A DNA stretch of 64,000 bases from Lysobacterales bacterium (GCA_013001885.1 JABDLD010000087.1:45978-109977); one strand, 5' to 3'; positions 1-8,896 are shown, counted from the first letter of the stretch. Program-made: numbers and translations. Notes: generated by a model from the sequence alone, not told the origin.

Positions 1-1619
1 GCAAATCGCGGGTATCGAACCTGAGTGAGCAGGCCATGGAGTGCATGGCCAAATTCGTGGAACAGGGTTTCCACCTGGTCATAACTGAGCAGCGTGTCTT
101 CGCCCTCGGCTGGAACGGCGAGATTGAGGTTGTTGGTCACGATGGGTCGGACGTTGTTGTCTCCGACATGGGACGTTTGCCGGTAGGAACTCATCCATGC
201 CCCGCCGCGCTTGGAGTCCCTGGCGTAAAAGTCGGCCATGAATACGCCGAGAAATGAACCGTCCGAATCATGCACGGCAAAAGGCTGAACTACCGGGTTC
301 CAGACCGGCACGTCGGATAGCGGTTCGAACGTCACACCAAACAACTTGTTCGCCACGTGGAAAGCGCCTTCGCGGACATTGCCGAGTTCAAAATACGGCT
401 TGACCTCGGATTCGTCGATCGCATATTTCTTGGTCCGGAGTTTCTCCGCGTAATACCACCAGTCATGGCCCTCGATGATGAAATCATGGCCTTCTTCCTG
501 CACGATCGTCTGCATTTCAGCGAGTTCCTGGTCCGCTCTGGCCAGCCCCGGCTTCCATACTTCGAGCAGAAATTCCTCGGCTTTTTGCGGAGTTTTCGCC
601 ATCCGGGTTTCAAGCTGGTAGGCCGAGTGATTTTCGTAGCCCAGCAAATGTGCACGCTCCGCACGCAACCGGGAAACCTCGGCCAGTTCGTCCCGGTTAT
701 CGTTATCATTGCCCTGTGCTGCCCGTGCGCGATAGGCATCGTACATTTGCCGGCGCAGTTCACGGTTGTCCGCGTAGGTCATGAATCCCTCGTAGGTTCC
801 GCGGTCAAGACCGAAGATCCACGCACCCGGCTTGCCTTTCCCTTCAGCCTTGACCCTCGCTGATCCAATCATGTTCGCCGGCAGCCCTGCAAGGTCAGCC
901 TCGTCAGTAATGACAAGTTCAAAGGCCTTGGTTTCTTTCAACAGGTTCTGGGCAAAAATCGTGTTTAACTCAGAGATACGGGCGTTGATGTCTTTCATCC
1001 GGGCTTTTGCCGTTTCATCCAGCGCTGCGCCCCGGCGCACGAAGTCACGATGGGTCAGTTCAACCAGGCGCTGGGCCTGCTCATCGAGACCCAGCGTTTC
1101 CCTGGCCTCGTAAACCGCCGCGACACGATCAAATATTTTTTGATCGAGGTAAATTGCATCCTGCTCGCGGGTCAGGATTGGGCTGATTTCCACTTCCAGG
1201 GCCTGCAGGAAATCGTTGGTATCGGTGTTGGTGATGTTTCCGAAAACGAGGCTGACGGTGGTAAGGGAAGATCCCGCAAACTCCAGCGCTTCTATCGTAT
1301 TTTCGAATGTCGGCGGCTCCGTATTGTCCCGGATGGCTGCCACGTCCGCTCTCAGCTGTTCAATACCCGCATCGAACGCAGGCTGGTAATGTTCATCACG
1401 AAGTGCATCAAATGGCGGGATACCGTATGGCGTGTCCCAACTCTCAAAGAAGGGATTGACTTCTCCAACGGCCAAAACCACCTCCATCGCTGGCTCATCG
1501 GGCGCGTCATTCATTACGGTTTCTGGAGCCTCTTCGGCTTTATCAGTGCAACCCATAACAGCCAGGGCCAGGCCGGCGGCCGCCAAAGTCTTGAGGGAAA
1601 AGTTCTGATTCGTGGTCAT
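1..1619 (-). CDS. M3 family oligopeptidase lipoprotein (Dcp-like), C-terminus cut off by window edge
   Basis: Zinc metallopeptidase that cleaves short peptides, probably in the periplasm. The frame starts at ATG 1617-1619 behind an AGGA Shine-Dalgarno and opens with a lipoprotein signal ending in V-M-G-C (Cys about residue 24), followed by an acidic linker. The body has the all-helical M3 character (YGIPPFDALRDEHYQPAF, then FAVHDSDGSFLGVFMADFYAR). The catalytic motif HEFGH lies at residues 521-525 (bases 45-59). The third zinc ligand and roughly 150-170 C-terminal residues lie beyond the left edge. M3 proteins of this kind usually have about 690-720 residues. Family assignment is firm; whether it is a peptidyl-dipeptidase or an oligopeptidase cannot be told from this part. 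The 95 bases between it and the PrsW gene show no clear terminator. Confidence 0.9.
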   Translation of the reverse strand, partial: MTTNQNFSLKTLAAAGLALAVMGCTDKAEEAPETVMNDAPDEPAMEVVLAVGEVNPFFESWDTPYGIPPFDALRDEHYQPAFDAGIEQLRADVAAIRDNTEPPTFENTIEALEFAGSSLTTVSLVFGNITNTDTNDFLQALEVEISPILTREQDAIYLDQKIFDRVAAVYEARETLGLDEQAQRLVELTHRDFVRRGAALDETAKARMKDINARISELNTIFAQNLLKETKAFELVITDEADLAGLPANMIGSARVKAEGKGKPGAWIFGLDRGTYEGFMTYADNRELRRQMYDAYRARAAQGNDNDNRDELAEVSRLRAERAHLLGYENHSAYQLETRMAKTPQKAEEFLLEVWKPGLARADQELAEMQTIVQEEGHDFIIEGHDWWYYAEKLRTKKYAIDESEVKPYFELGNVREGAFHVANKLFGVTFEPLSDVPVWNPVVQPFAVHDSDGSFLGVFMADFYARDSKRGGAWMSSYRQTSHVGDNNVRPIVTNNLNLAVPAEGEDTLLSYDQVETLFHEFGHALHGLLTQVRYPRF

Positions 1620-1714
1620 GGTAGTTCCTGCTGGTTTGATAACCTGCATAAACTATCATTTTTGCGGTCTGAATGGAGGTGACTCCGATCACTATTGTCT
1701 CAAAATCCGGCAAA

Positions 1715-2731
1715 TCAGCGGCTGATAACGTGCATTTGCCAGAGGTCTTTACGCTCGATCTGCAAAAACGGTTTCATCGCCAGGCAACCGGTTTTTCCAA
1801 TACTCTTTTCGAGGAAATGCAGTTCTTCAAATTTTTCCCGGGTGCGTTCACCTACAGGCAGTTCGATTCCGTTCTCCCGCGCTATCAATGCCGCCTTCGC
1901 GCGGATGGCAAGCTCGGTATACACACGCAGGTAGCACAGCATGTCCACCAGGACAGGACCTTCGAACTTACCGCGTAAATCGTCGAGGAACTGACCAATT
2001 TTCGATTCGGTAAACTGTCCCGATTCGATCATTTCAATCAGGTTTGCATCGGCATCGAAGTCCAGTTCTAGCCAGTCATGCAGGGCTTTTGAACTCCGCT
2101 GGAAAACCAGCTGAAGCAAGGGCGGCAGGATAAACAGAGTCCCGATGGTTTGCAGCACCGGCGCCACCAGGAAGTGGTTGAATACGGAATGCAGTAAGAC
2201 AGCAACCGCCAGGCCCGGCAGGTAGAACAGCGGATTAATCCTCATTTGGCGCTCGGTGAGCGTCTGCGACATAATCGCAAAAATCGCCACGACACCGCCG
2301 TGCATGATTGCAGTGCCGAATCCCCGCACGATCCAGACGCCGAAGCTGGCCGTTGAATAGATTTGCAGGTATTGAAAATTTTCGACCAGCGCAAAGCCTG
2401 CGCCGACTGCGAAACCCATAATGGCTGAATCAACCAGGAAGCCTATCCGGTTAGTACGAAAAAGGTACACAATGATCAGCGCTTTGAGGCCTTCTTCGAC
2501 AAATGGCGCCACGTATCGGGAATACGGTTTGAGCGGCATATCCAGCACACCCAGCAACCAGCCGTTGATATACATGGCTGCAACGGCTGTAAGCCCGCCC
2601 ATGAATATCACTGCCAGCACATTTTTTAGACTGACCAGCTTGTAGCTGTCCATGTAGACCAGCACAACCAGGAAAATAAGGACTGGCAGCAGTCCCACCG
2701 GAGCCCTAGCCAGAAAATCTATTGAAAACAT
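1715..2731 (-). CDS. PrsW family intramembrane metalloprotease
   Basis: Polytopic membrane protein of 338 residues. The PrsW signature residues are visible: VEEGLK (Glu79, Glu80), ALVENF (Glu117), MHGG (His144) and LLHSVFNH (His181), each inside a predicted membrane helix. In Bacillus, PrsW performs site-1 cleavage of an anti-sigma factor; most homologues have unknown substrates. Here a soluble, charged tail of about 130 residues (210-338) follows the membrane core and is longer than the catalytic unit needs. The start codon overlaps the stop of the upstream peptidase/propeller gene as TAATG, so translation is almost certainly coupled. An ECF/anti-sigma pair lies a few kilobases upstream on the same strand, but a substrate link is only an inference. 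Confidence 0.85.
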   Translation of the reverse strand: MFSIDFLARAPVGLLPVLIFLVVLVYMDSYKLVSLKNVLAVIFMGGLTAVAAMYINGWLLGVLDMPLKPYSRYVAPFVEEGLKALIIVYLFRTNRIGFLVDSAIMGFAVGAGFALVENFQYLQIYSTASFGVWIVRGFGTAIMHGGVVAIFAIMSQTLTERQMRINPLFYLPGLAVAVLLHSVFNHFLVAPVLQTIGTLFILPPLLQLVFQRSSKALHDWLELDFDADANLIEMIESGQFTESKIGQFLDDLRGKFEGPVLVDMLCYLRVYTELAIRAKAALIARENGIELPVGERTREKFEELHFLEKSIGKTGCLAMKPFLQIERKDLWQMHVISR

Positions 2732-5685
2732 TACAGAATTTTAAGCGAAATCATCCACTCTGTGTCGTACTTGTCACCATCGATATAGCCCTGGGCATAA
2801 CCGAACGACAGCCTCATCGGATAACGATGCACTACCGTGAAATGAAAGTCGGCCTGCGCCCCCACGCTGTAATACGTCTCCTTGTAGCGACTGTTCCCCA
2901 AATCGGTAACCAGGGCGCCTGCAAACAGCGCTGCGCGAACCCACGTCAGGTAGAAACTCGGCGTGCCCACTTCCCTGAACGTAAGCGGCGGCAGGTTCCA
3001 CTCCATCACCGATTTGGCGAAGTCCTGGCCGTCGATTGAGTCAATATCAAAACCCGGGAAACTGTAGAAGCTCCGATAGCGTTTTACTTCTCCGTCATCC
3101 ACATAGTTGTTACCAAAACTGCCGAAATACCAGTTAGCCAGTGAATTGTCCCGGTCTCCACCGGAGAGGCCGGCAGAGTTGTAAAACCAGATTGAAGAAT
3201 GCTTGATTGGCAATGCAAAACCAAAGTCAAATCCTGCCCGGATTTTTGGAACAAAGGCGCTGTCTGCATAATCTGCATAGCCCACCAGGTCCCAGCCGAT
3301 CCCTTTCTCATAGTCAACTGCGCCCAGAGACACCCTTTTATTCGAGTAGTTCAGCTTGGCGCGGGCGGATGCAAGTCGCGCAAACGATGTCGGAACGTTC
3401 TGGTTGTTCGGCAGCGTATCGAGGCCGGTATAGTAAGCCGCGTCAAGATCCAGACTCATGTTGCGCGGTCCGTCGAAAATCAAAGATTTGGTGTGTCCTA
3501 CGATAAAGGCATCACCCTTGCGGGCACGCTCGGTGGGGCCGAAAAGATCGTAGAAGTCCGCGTAGTTGTGCCAATAGCGAAACCGCCAGTTCAGCGCCTT
3601 GTATTCGATGTCCGCGTGCAGACGCTCACTGGAATCAAGAGAACTGTCGGGACTGAAAGAAGCATTGATCGTCAGGCTGTTCAATCCGACCGGATCCCGA
3701 ATATTGAGGCTGTAACCCAACGCAAACGTGTCACGATAACCCTGGATAATCGGGTATCCAGAAGACACCTTAAGTTCCTTTCGTGGAATATATTTGCCGC
3801 GGTTGGTGACTAGGTCATCAAGCGGAACTTTCATCGGTGAACCCACTGCCCAATCGCGCACAATCGGATGTTTTTTCGCTATCTCCGACCCCAGGAAGGT
3901 AATGGCGCTGAGATCCTCCAGCGGGACCGGATCAATAATCGAAGGAACGAAGCCTTCGCCGGTAAAATCGTAAACCAGCAACGATCCATCATCCAGCGGA
4001 AGCGGCCTGAAAAATCCGGTTTCAGCGTTGCTCACGGCTTCCAGATCACCCGTTTCGATTTCGTAACGGAAGATGTTCGAAACACCTGTGTAGTAGGAAC
4101 TTCCATACAGGTAACGGTCATCCTGAGAGAAAACGAAGCCTTCGGGAACTGCTGCACCGACGTTGAACTCGGCCATGGGTTTAGCTTGCTGATTTCGCAA
4201 ATCCTCGGCCCGGAATACCCTGAGATACTGATTGCCGGTGACTTCGCCCATTGAAGCGGAAATCAACTTGCCATCATGGGAAACATCCATTTCATAGAGG
4301 ACTTGTCCATATTCCCAGGTGAAGACCTGGTTCCATTCTTCATAGGGATACGGAATGTTCACCAGTGTCACGTAACCGTTCAGATGCCTCAGACCCCAAA
4401 GCGAGCGATCCGATGGGTCGAATACAAGTTCACCGATTCGCGCGTCTTTCAGCAGCATGCGCCGCTTGCCCGTCTCCAGATCGATGGCCACAACGTCACG
4501 GAAATCAGAATTATCCTCTGTATAAAAAAGTGTTCTGCTTTCCGGATCAAAGGCGGTGGAAGTGACGCGGTACAACATCGGTCCTTTGACATCCCTCAAC
4601 CGGTCGATACTGCCGTCCTCCAACGACATCATACCGACATGTCCGACGACGCCAGGATAGCGGAAAGCGCCCACCAGGTTCTTCGTCTCCGGATCGATGA
4701 AGGAACGAGATGCAGAACCCACGCCACGATCGACGAGCCTGCGCGCGGGAGTCAATGGCTGTGCTCTGACTGCCTCCAGATTAGCCTGCTGAAATTGATG
4801 CTCCCATTCAATCCATTCGTCCCAGGCATCTTCAAGCGACAAACCAAAAACGGCACGAAACTGACTCGCATAGTAGCGCTCGCTGTCTTCGTTTCTGCTC
4901 AACCATTCAATGACCTTTTCAGGTGAATACAGGTAGGCCATGTATCCGAAAAAACGGGTTCCGTAGAGATAAGCATTCACGCCAACCAGAAAATCCACTT
5001 TTGTCCCTTCAGACACCAGGCCCAGGTTGCTGTAAAAATGTGCATCATCCCGCACCATTGCGCGGAACACCATTTCATCGAATGCGCCCTGCGACCGGCC
5101 AAGACCGCCAGCCATCCAGGTTTCCATGAATACCGCGCTGCCTTCGGCATACCAGCGCGGGTTTGCATCCCTGGGGCTTGCCAGATAGGCATAGAGTATT
5201 GACTCCGGATGTTCCTGCACAGGCGCTGGTTTGCCGAGAAACACCCGCCGCCACCAGGCATCCTGTTCATTCCACACGTCATTGGTCGCGATGTGAACCA
5301 TCTCGTGGTTCAGTAACATGTATACGCGTTCGCTGGCGGGGAACGTTTCGTGGGTGCGGCTTAATGGCGCGACTTCGATCTGAACGAAATTATTGGGGAC
5401 GACCCCTGCTGCGGCGTTTCCGTAGTCGGTGAAGTCCGTCAGGAGAACCGTGGTTTTCTCCCATGGTTGCCAATTGAATATATATTTTTGGAATTCGAGT
5501 GAATTATGGAAACTGCGAGCCACGTGTGGCGTCAGGTAAGTCTGCATTGGGTCAAAGTAAAGTAACCGCAGATCATCGGTCTCCAACACATCGAGCGCGA
5601 ATGGTGCCGCGAATGTATTGGTAACCGCAATCAGTGCGCATACCAGCATCGAGAATTTTGATGTTCCGCTTCTCATTCTGACCAT
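2731..5685 (-). CDS. Exported MA-clan zinc peptidase with beta-propeller and C-terminal beta-barrel
   Basis: 984 residues with a signal peptide (residues 1-27). Residues 30-300 look like a gluzincin peptidase: HEMVH at 127-131 and a downstream Glu181 in WYAEGSAVFME as probable third zinc ligand. Residues about 310-640 carry TolB/WD-like blade repeats (IDRLRDVKGPMLYRVTSTAF, LEAVSNAETGFFRPLPLDDG). Residues about 660-984 alternate aromatic and polar residues, as outer-membrane barrel strands do, and end in WMISLKIL. The likely location is the outer membrane, with the peptidase and propeller in the periplasm or at the surface. Its stop overlaps the prsW start (TAATG). The promoter should lie in the short space before the terminator at 5745-5774. 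Substrate is unknown; the three-domain layout is read by eye. Confidence 0.75.
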   Translation of the reverse strand: MVRMRSGTSKFSMLVCALIAVTNTFAAPFALDVLETDDLRLLYFDPMQTYLTPHVARSFHNSLEFQKYIFNWQPWEKTTVLLTDFTDYGNAAAGVVPNNFVQIEVAPLSRTHETFPASERVYMLLNHEMVHIATNDVWNEQDAWWRRVFLGKPAPVQEHPESILYAYLASPRDANPRWYAEGSAVFMETWMAGGLGRSQGAFDEMVFRAMVRDDAHFYSNLGLVSEGTKVDFLVGVNAYLYGTRFFGYMAYLYSPEKVIEWLSRNEDSERYYASQFRAVFGLSLEDAWDEWIEWEHQFQQANLEAVRAQPLTPARRLVDRGVGSASRSFIDPETKNLVGAFRYPGVVGHVGMMSLEDGSIDRLRDVKGPMLYRVTSTAFDPESRTLFYTEDNSDFRDVVAIDLETGKRRMLLKDARIGELVFDPSDRSLWGLRHLNGYVTLVNIPYPYEEWNQVFTWEYGQVLYEMDVSHDGKLISASMGEVTGNQYLRVFRAEDLRNQQAKPMAEFNVGAAVPEGFVFSQDDRYLYGSSYYTGVSNIFRYEIETGDLEAVSNAETGFFRPLPLDDGSLLVYDFTGEGFVPSIIDPVPLEDLSAITFLGSEIAKKHPIVRDWAVGSPMKVPLDDLVTNRGKYIPRKELKVSSGYPIIQGYRDTFALGYSLNIRDPVGLNSLTINASFSPDSSLDSSERLHADIEYKALNWRFRYWHNYADFYDLFGPTERARKGDAFIVGHTKSLIFDGPRNMSLDLDAAYYTGLDTLPNNQNVPTSFARLASARAKLNYSNKRVSLGAVDYEKGIGWDLVGYADYADSAFVPKIRAGFDFGFALPIKHSSIWFYNSAGLSGGDRDNSLANWYFGSFGNNYVDDGEVKRYRSFYSFPGFDIDSIDGQDFAKSVMEWNLPPLTFREVGTPSFYLTWVRAALFAGALVTDLGNSRYKETYYSVGAQADFHFTVVHRYPMRLSFGYAQGYIDGDKYDTEWMISLKIL

Positions 5686-5744
5686 TCCGGGATTCCCTCA
5701 CTCAGGCACGCCAACAAGCATATAGCTTTTGGATTAAATAACCT

Positions 5745-5774
5745 AAAAAAAAGCCGCCTGTCTGAGCAGGCGGC
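5745..5774 (-). terminator. Strong rho-independent terminator of the sigma/repeat-protein operon
   Basis: On the minus strand an 8-bp perfect stem (GCCGCCTG/CAGGCGGC, loop of 6) is followed directly by eight T. It sits 36 bases after the stop of the nonapeptide-repeat gene, closing the operon, and separates it from the peptidase/propeller gene. Confidence 0.92.
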
Positions 5775-5809
5775 CAATAACAAGTAAAGACTAATTGTGC
5801 ATTGCAGCG

Positions 5810-7192
5810 CTATTGCTTCATCGCTCTCGCATTAACTGCATTGTTCAGAGATTGACGGAAGCTGGCGCTGTTGAGCGCACTGCGAAAGTTCGCGTTATTC
5901 AGCGCACTGCGAAAGTTCGCATCGTTCATTGCACTGCGGAAGCCCGCATTATTAAGCGCACTGCGGAAGTTCGCGTCGCTCAGCGCACTGCGGAAGTTCG
6001 CGTCGTTCAGCGCACTGCGGAAGTTCGCGTCATTCAATGCGCTCCGGAAGTTCGCGTCATTCATTGCATTGCGGAAGTTCGCGTCATTCAGCGCGCTGCG
6101 GAAGTTCGCACTGCTCAGCGCCTGGCGGAAGCCCGCATCGTTCAGCGCACTGCGGAAGTTCGCATCGTTCAGCGCCTGGCGGAAGCCCGCATCGTTCAAT
6201 GCACTGCGGAAGTTCGCGTCATTCAATGCGCTACGGAAGTTCGCGTCGTTCAACGCATTGTGGAAGTTGACGTTGTCCAGCGCACTGCGGAAGTTCGCAT
6301 CATTCAGCGCCTGGCGGAAGTTCGCGTCGTTCAGTGCCTGGCGGAAGTTCGCGTCGTTCAGCGCCTGGCGGAAGCTCGCGTTGTTGTTCAGCGCATTGTT
6401 CAAGCTGCTGTCGTTCAGCGCACTGCGCAAGTTCGCGTCGTTCATTGCACTGCGGAAGCCCGCGTCATTCAGCGCCTGGCGGAAGTTAGCGTTATTCAAC
6501 GCACTGCGGAAGTTTGCATCACTCAGCGCATTACGGAAATTCGCATCGTTCAACGCCTGGCGAAAACCCGCATCGTTCAATGCACTGCGGAAGCCTGCGT
6601 CGTTCAGTGCGTTGCGGAAATTTGCGTCATTCAGCGCGTTACGGAAGCCCGCGTCGCTCAGTGCATTGTGGAAATTCACATTGTCCATTGCACTGCGAAA
6701 GCCCGCATCATTCAGCGCATTGCGGAAGTTCGCGTCGCTCATTGCGCTGCGGAAACTCGCGTCATTCATTGCGCTGCGGAAGTTCGCGTCATTCATCGCA
6801 CTACGAAAGTTCACGTTGTTCAAGGCATTGAGAAAATTCGCGTCGCTCATCGCGCTGCGGAAATTCGCGTCGTTCAACGCATTGCGGAAGTTCGCATTAT
6901 TCAATGAATCCTGGACCGCCGAACTGGTGAGCACATCGATCAGATCGGGATTGTTCACCAGGTACTCGAAAGTGTCGGTCTGCACGAACTGAGCAATCGA
7001 TTCGTCGCCAAGCACTACGTCTTCGTTGCTGATCTGGTCAGAACGATAACGCTCTGCCGGAACGATGGTGCCAGCCGCATTTTCATCGCCTGGCGGATAG
7101 TCATTCGCAAAAAACATGATCCCACCGGCGACCACTACCAGTGCGCCGATTAGCATGTATACCTTGGTACTGCCTTGCTGTGTAAATTTCAT
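5810..7192 (-). CDS. Membrane-anchored nonapeptide-repeat protein (about 39 copies of ANFRSALND)
   Basis: 460 residues, not a family I can name. Residues 1-10 are cytoplasmic, 11-30 form one transmembrane helix (VYMLIGALVVVAGGIMFFA), and 31-99 are an acidic linker. Residues 100-451 are 39 tandem nine-residue units with consensus A-[NG]-F-R-[SNQ]-A-[LM]-N-D and a single one-residue slip at unit 19 (SSLNNALNNN). The tail is AVNARAMKQ. Phe, Ala and Leu/Met occur at fixed positions, which suggests a regular solenoid or helical stack. The period of nine does not match the five-residue period of pentapeptide repeats. The N-in anchor places the repeats in the periplasm. It is the last gene of the phosphatase-kinase-STAS-sigma-anti-sigma run, has a GGGAG ribosome site, and is the likely main output of that regulator. 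Function is unknown. Confidence 0.8.
   Translation of the reverse strand: MKFTQQGSTKVYMLIGALVVVAGGIMFFANDYPPGDENAAGTIVPAERYRSDQISNEDVVLGDESIAQFVQTDTFEYLVNNPDLIDVLTSSAVQDSLNNANFRNALNDANFRSAMSDANFLNALNNVNFRSAMNDANFRSAMNDASFRSAMSDANFRNALNDAGFRSAMDNVNFHNALSDAGFRNALNDANFRNALNDAGFRSALNDAGFRQALNDANFRNALSDANFRSALNNANFRQALNDAGFRSAMNDANLRSALNDSSLNNALNNNASFRQALNDANFRQALNDANFRQALNDANFRSALDNVNFHNALNDANFRSALNDANFRSALNDAGFRQALNDANFRSALNDAGFRQALSSANFRSALNDANFRNAMNDANFRSALNDANFRSALNDANFRSALSDANFRSALNNAGFRSAMNDANFRSALNNANFRSALNSASFRQSLNNAVNARAMKQ
5840..6895 (-). repeat. Tandem 27-bp coding repeats (about 39 units)
   Basis: In-frame 27-bp units encoding the nonapeptide array. Units differ by synonymous and conservative changes (for example AAC/AAT, GCG/GCA, S/N/Q at position 5). 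The array is therefore old or under selection for the protein pattern rather than freshly duplicated DNA. One unit carries an extra codon (about residues 262-271). Confidence 0.93.
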
Positions 7193-7224
7193 CTCTCCAC
7201 TCCCGTCAGTCAGAAATTAAATAA

Positions 7225-8010
7225 TCAACCTCGAAGCGCGCCTGTCACTACAGGAGCCCCTCCGCTGGAAACAACCACATTGATCTCCCTGCCGGCATTG
7301 CCATTTTCGGCCACCCTGCGCAGAAACACCGTAAACGCCTGCCGTCCCTGGTTTACAACACGCAGAGCCCCCCCCGCGACTTCATAGGATTGATCGGTTT
7401 CTTCAGTGCCGATCACCGCATGCGCAATTCCGCCGAAACCCAGGCCGGCTTCGGCGAAATCAACCTCGATTTCAATCGGATCATCGGAATCGAGGTCAAA
7501 TTCGAGTGTAAAATAGTCGTTGCCGGTCTGAAGAGACACGGTGCCTGTCACTCCCTTCTCGGCAATTGAAAAAATGTCTGTCTGTTCACCGCTAAGTCCC
7601 TCTGGATTGGCCACCATGGTTCCAACCATCCCGGCAGTATCCAGACCGGTGTTGCCGGGCTGCGACAGTTCGTAGAATGAAATAGTGGCCAGCAAACCGG
7701 CAGCAAACGCTACTCCGGCCGTGGCGGGTTGGAACGAGGAAAACCAACCGGCCAGGGAAAACCTGGTTTTCGACGCCTGCGGCAACAGTTGCTGCATGAT
7801 TTTTGTAGAAAGGTCGGAAGGCGGTTGCATAGCGGGCTGATTGTCGAGCAGATTACTTAATCTGAGCAATTCCGACCGCATCGCTCGTGCCTCCTCAGAA
7901 ACTTCCAGGGTGGCATCTAGCTCCTGCGACTCTTCCGGCGTTAGTTCGCCATCGATGTCGGCGTTGATCAGGTCAAGCGTGTGTTCGTCAAGCATCGGCA
8001 TTTTCCTCAA
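7225..8010 (-). CDS. Membrane anti-sigma factor (zinc-less ASD-type)
   Basis: 261 residues. Residues 1-60 resemble an anti-sigma domain (INADIDGELTPEESQELDATL) but lack the His and two Cys of zinc-finger anti-sigma factors. A transmembrane segment follows at about 92-112 (TAGVAFAAGLLATISFYEL), then a periplasmic beta-rich region of about 145 residues. The frame can open at TTG 8008-8010, which overlaps the sigma stop as TTGA, or at internal ATGs at residues 4 and 6. GAGG lies nine bases before the ATG of residue 6, so that start is also plausible. It should hold the preceding ECF factor inactive at the membrane, as is usual for such pairs; the inducing signal is not visible. Confidence 0.82.
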   Translation of the reverse strand: MRKMPMLDEHTLDLINADIDGELTPEESQELDATLEVSEEARAMRSELLRLSNLLDNQPAMQPPSDLSTKIMQQLLPQASKTRFSLAGWFSSFQPATAGVAFAAGLLATISFYELSQPGNTGLDTAGMVGTMVANPEGLSGEQTDIFSIAEKGVTGTVSLQTGNDYFTLEFDLDSDDPIEIEVDFAEAGLGFGGIAHAVIGTEETDQSYEVAGGALRVVNQGRQAFTVFLRRVAENGNAGREINVVVSSGGAPVVTGALRG

Positions 8011-8549
8011 TACACGCCCCGGGACTGCAGCATTTCTTTCATGATCTGCCGTGCCGAGTACAGCCGTGATTTGACCGTTTTTTCCGGAATCTCGAGAATT
8101 TCACTGATTTGCCGGTAACTGCATTCCGAAAAATGCCTTAGAACAACCACGGTGCGATAGTCCTCTGTCAATTTCATCAATCCGCCCTGTATTTCCCGCG
8201 ACAGGTCACCTGCCTCGACGCTTGCGTCCGGACCGCGGGTGCCGGCAACTTCAGAGTCGTCCAGAGGCTGCTGGTTTTTGCCGCGCTTGAATAGATTGAT
8301 GGCCTCATTTATTGCAATCCTGTAAATCCAACTGAAAAACCTGTACCTGGGATCGTATTTATCCAGGTGCTCGAAAGCTTTCATGAACACCACCTGCGTT
8401 GTATCAGCGGCGTCATCCGGATTTCCCAGAATCCGGTAAGCGGCGTTATAAACGGGCTTTTGATACAACCCAACCAGCTTCTCGAGCGCTTCCCGGTCAC
8501 CTTGCTTACATCGTTTGATGAGGGCCTGGTCCCGGTCATTACTGTTCAT
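8007..8549 (-). CDS. ECF (group IV) RNA polymerase sigma factor
   Basis: 180 residues, standard ECF length. Region 2 is at about 10-85 (LVGLYQKPVYNAAYRILGNPDDAADTTQVVFMKAF, FSWIYRIAINEAINLFKR) and region 4 at about 120-175 (LTEDYRTVVVLRHFSECSYRQISEILEIPEKTVKSRLYSARQ). The acidic linker between them is short. The stop codon overlaps the start of the anti-sigma gene, the usual sigma/anti-sigma layout. It lies 48 bases downstream of the STAS gene. That gap holds a weak A/T stem and T-run, so a second, internal promoter is possible. Likely targets include its own operon and the repeat protein. Confidence 0.93.
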   Translation of the reverse strand: MNSNDRDQALIKRCKQGDREALEKLVGLYQKPVYNAAYRILGNPDDAADTTQVVFMKAFEHLDKYDPRYRFFSWIYRIAINEAINLFKRGKNQQPLDDSEVAGTRGPDASVEAGDLSREIQGGLMKLTEDYRTVVVLRHFSECSYRQISEILEIPEKTVKSRLYSARQIMKEMLQSRGVY

Positions 8550-8597
8550 AAGTACGGCCCGCTGGGAAAAAAGTTGGTGAATAAATCAAAAAAAATT

Positions 8598-8888
8598 TCA
8601 TAGAGTGGTAATTGAAAACAGTTTATCGAACCCAGAATAGCGGAATATATCAGCTATATGCTTGTTAACATTAATTAATTCCAGACCAGCCTCACTGCTC
8701 ATCAAACGCTTGTGGGTTCGCAGCAGCACACCAAGCCCCGCACTCGAAATGTATTCCAGTTCCGCCATATCAATAACGCAGCCGTGTTCAACGCGGTCGA
8801 GAAATTCCTGCGCCGCGGCCGACTGGGCCGCATCCAGCCGGCCGCTTACTGCTACCTGGCCCTCACTGTTAAAGCTAATTTCAAACAT
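8598..8888 (-). CDS. STAS-domain anti-sigma factor antagonist (RsbV/SpoIIAA-like)
   Basis: 96 residues, a single STAS domain. The region DMAELEYISSAGLGVLLRTHK carries the conserved Ser (about 55-56) that the partner kinase phosphorylates in RsbV/SpoIIAA proteins. Only nine bases separate it from the kinase gene upstream. In partner switching, the unphosphorylated form binds the kinase and frees its other target; the phosphatase encoded two genes upstream would restore that form. What the second target is here (a sigma factor or another protein) is not shown by the sequence. Confidence 0.9.
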   Translation of the reverse strand: MFEISFNSEGQVAVSGRLDAAQSAAAQEFLDRVEHGCVIDMAELEYISSAGLGVLLRTHKRLMSSEAGLELINVNKHIADIFRYSGFDKLFSITTL

Positions 8889-8896
8889 CCTTTTAC

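Noticed and set aside
357..1682. Several plus-strand frames over the first 1.7 kb
   Set aside because: Antisense to the M3 peptidase, which shows HEFGH and a lipoprotein signal on the minus strand.
5840..6895. CRISPR-like array
   Set aside because: Repeat units are contiguous 27-bp coding units with no unique spacers, in frame with a protein.
5795..6992. Two long plus-strand frames over the repeat array (VIQRTAEVR- and FSALRKFAS-type repeats)
   Set aside because: They are the antisense readings of the 27-bp repeat. A period divisible by three keeps all frames open, no ribosome site or signal fits, and the minus-strand gene has anchor, operon and terminator.
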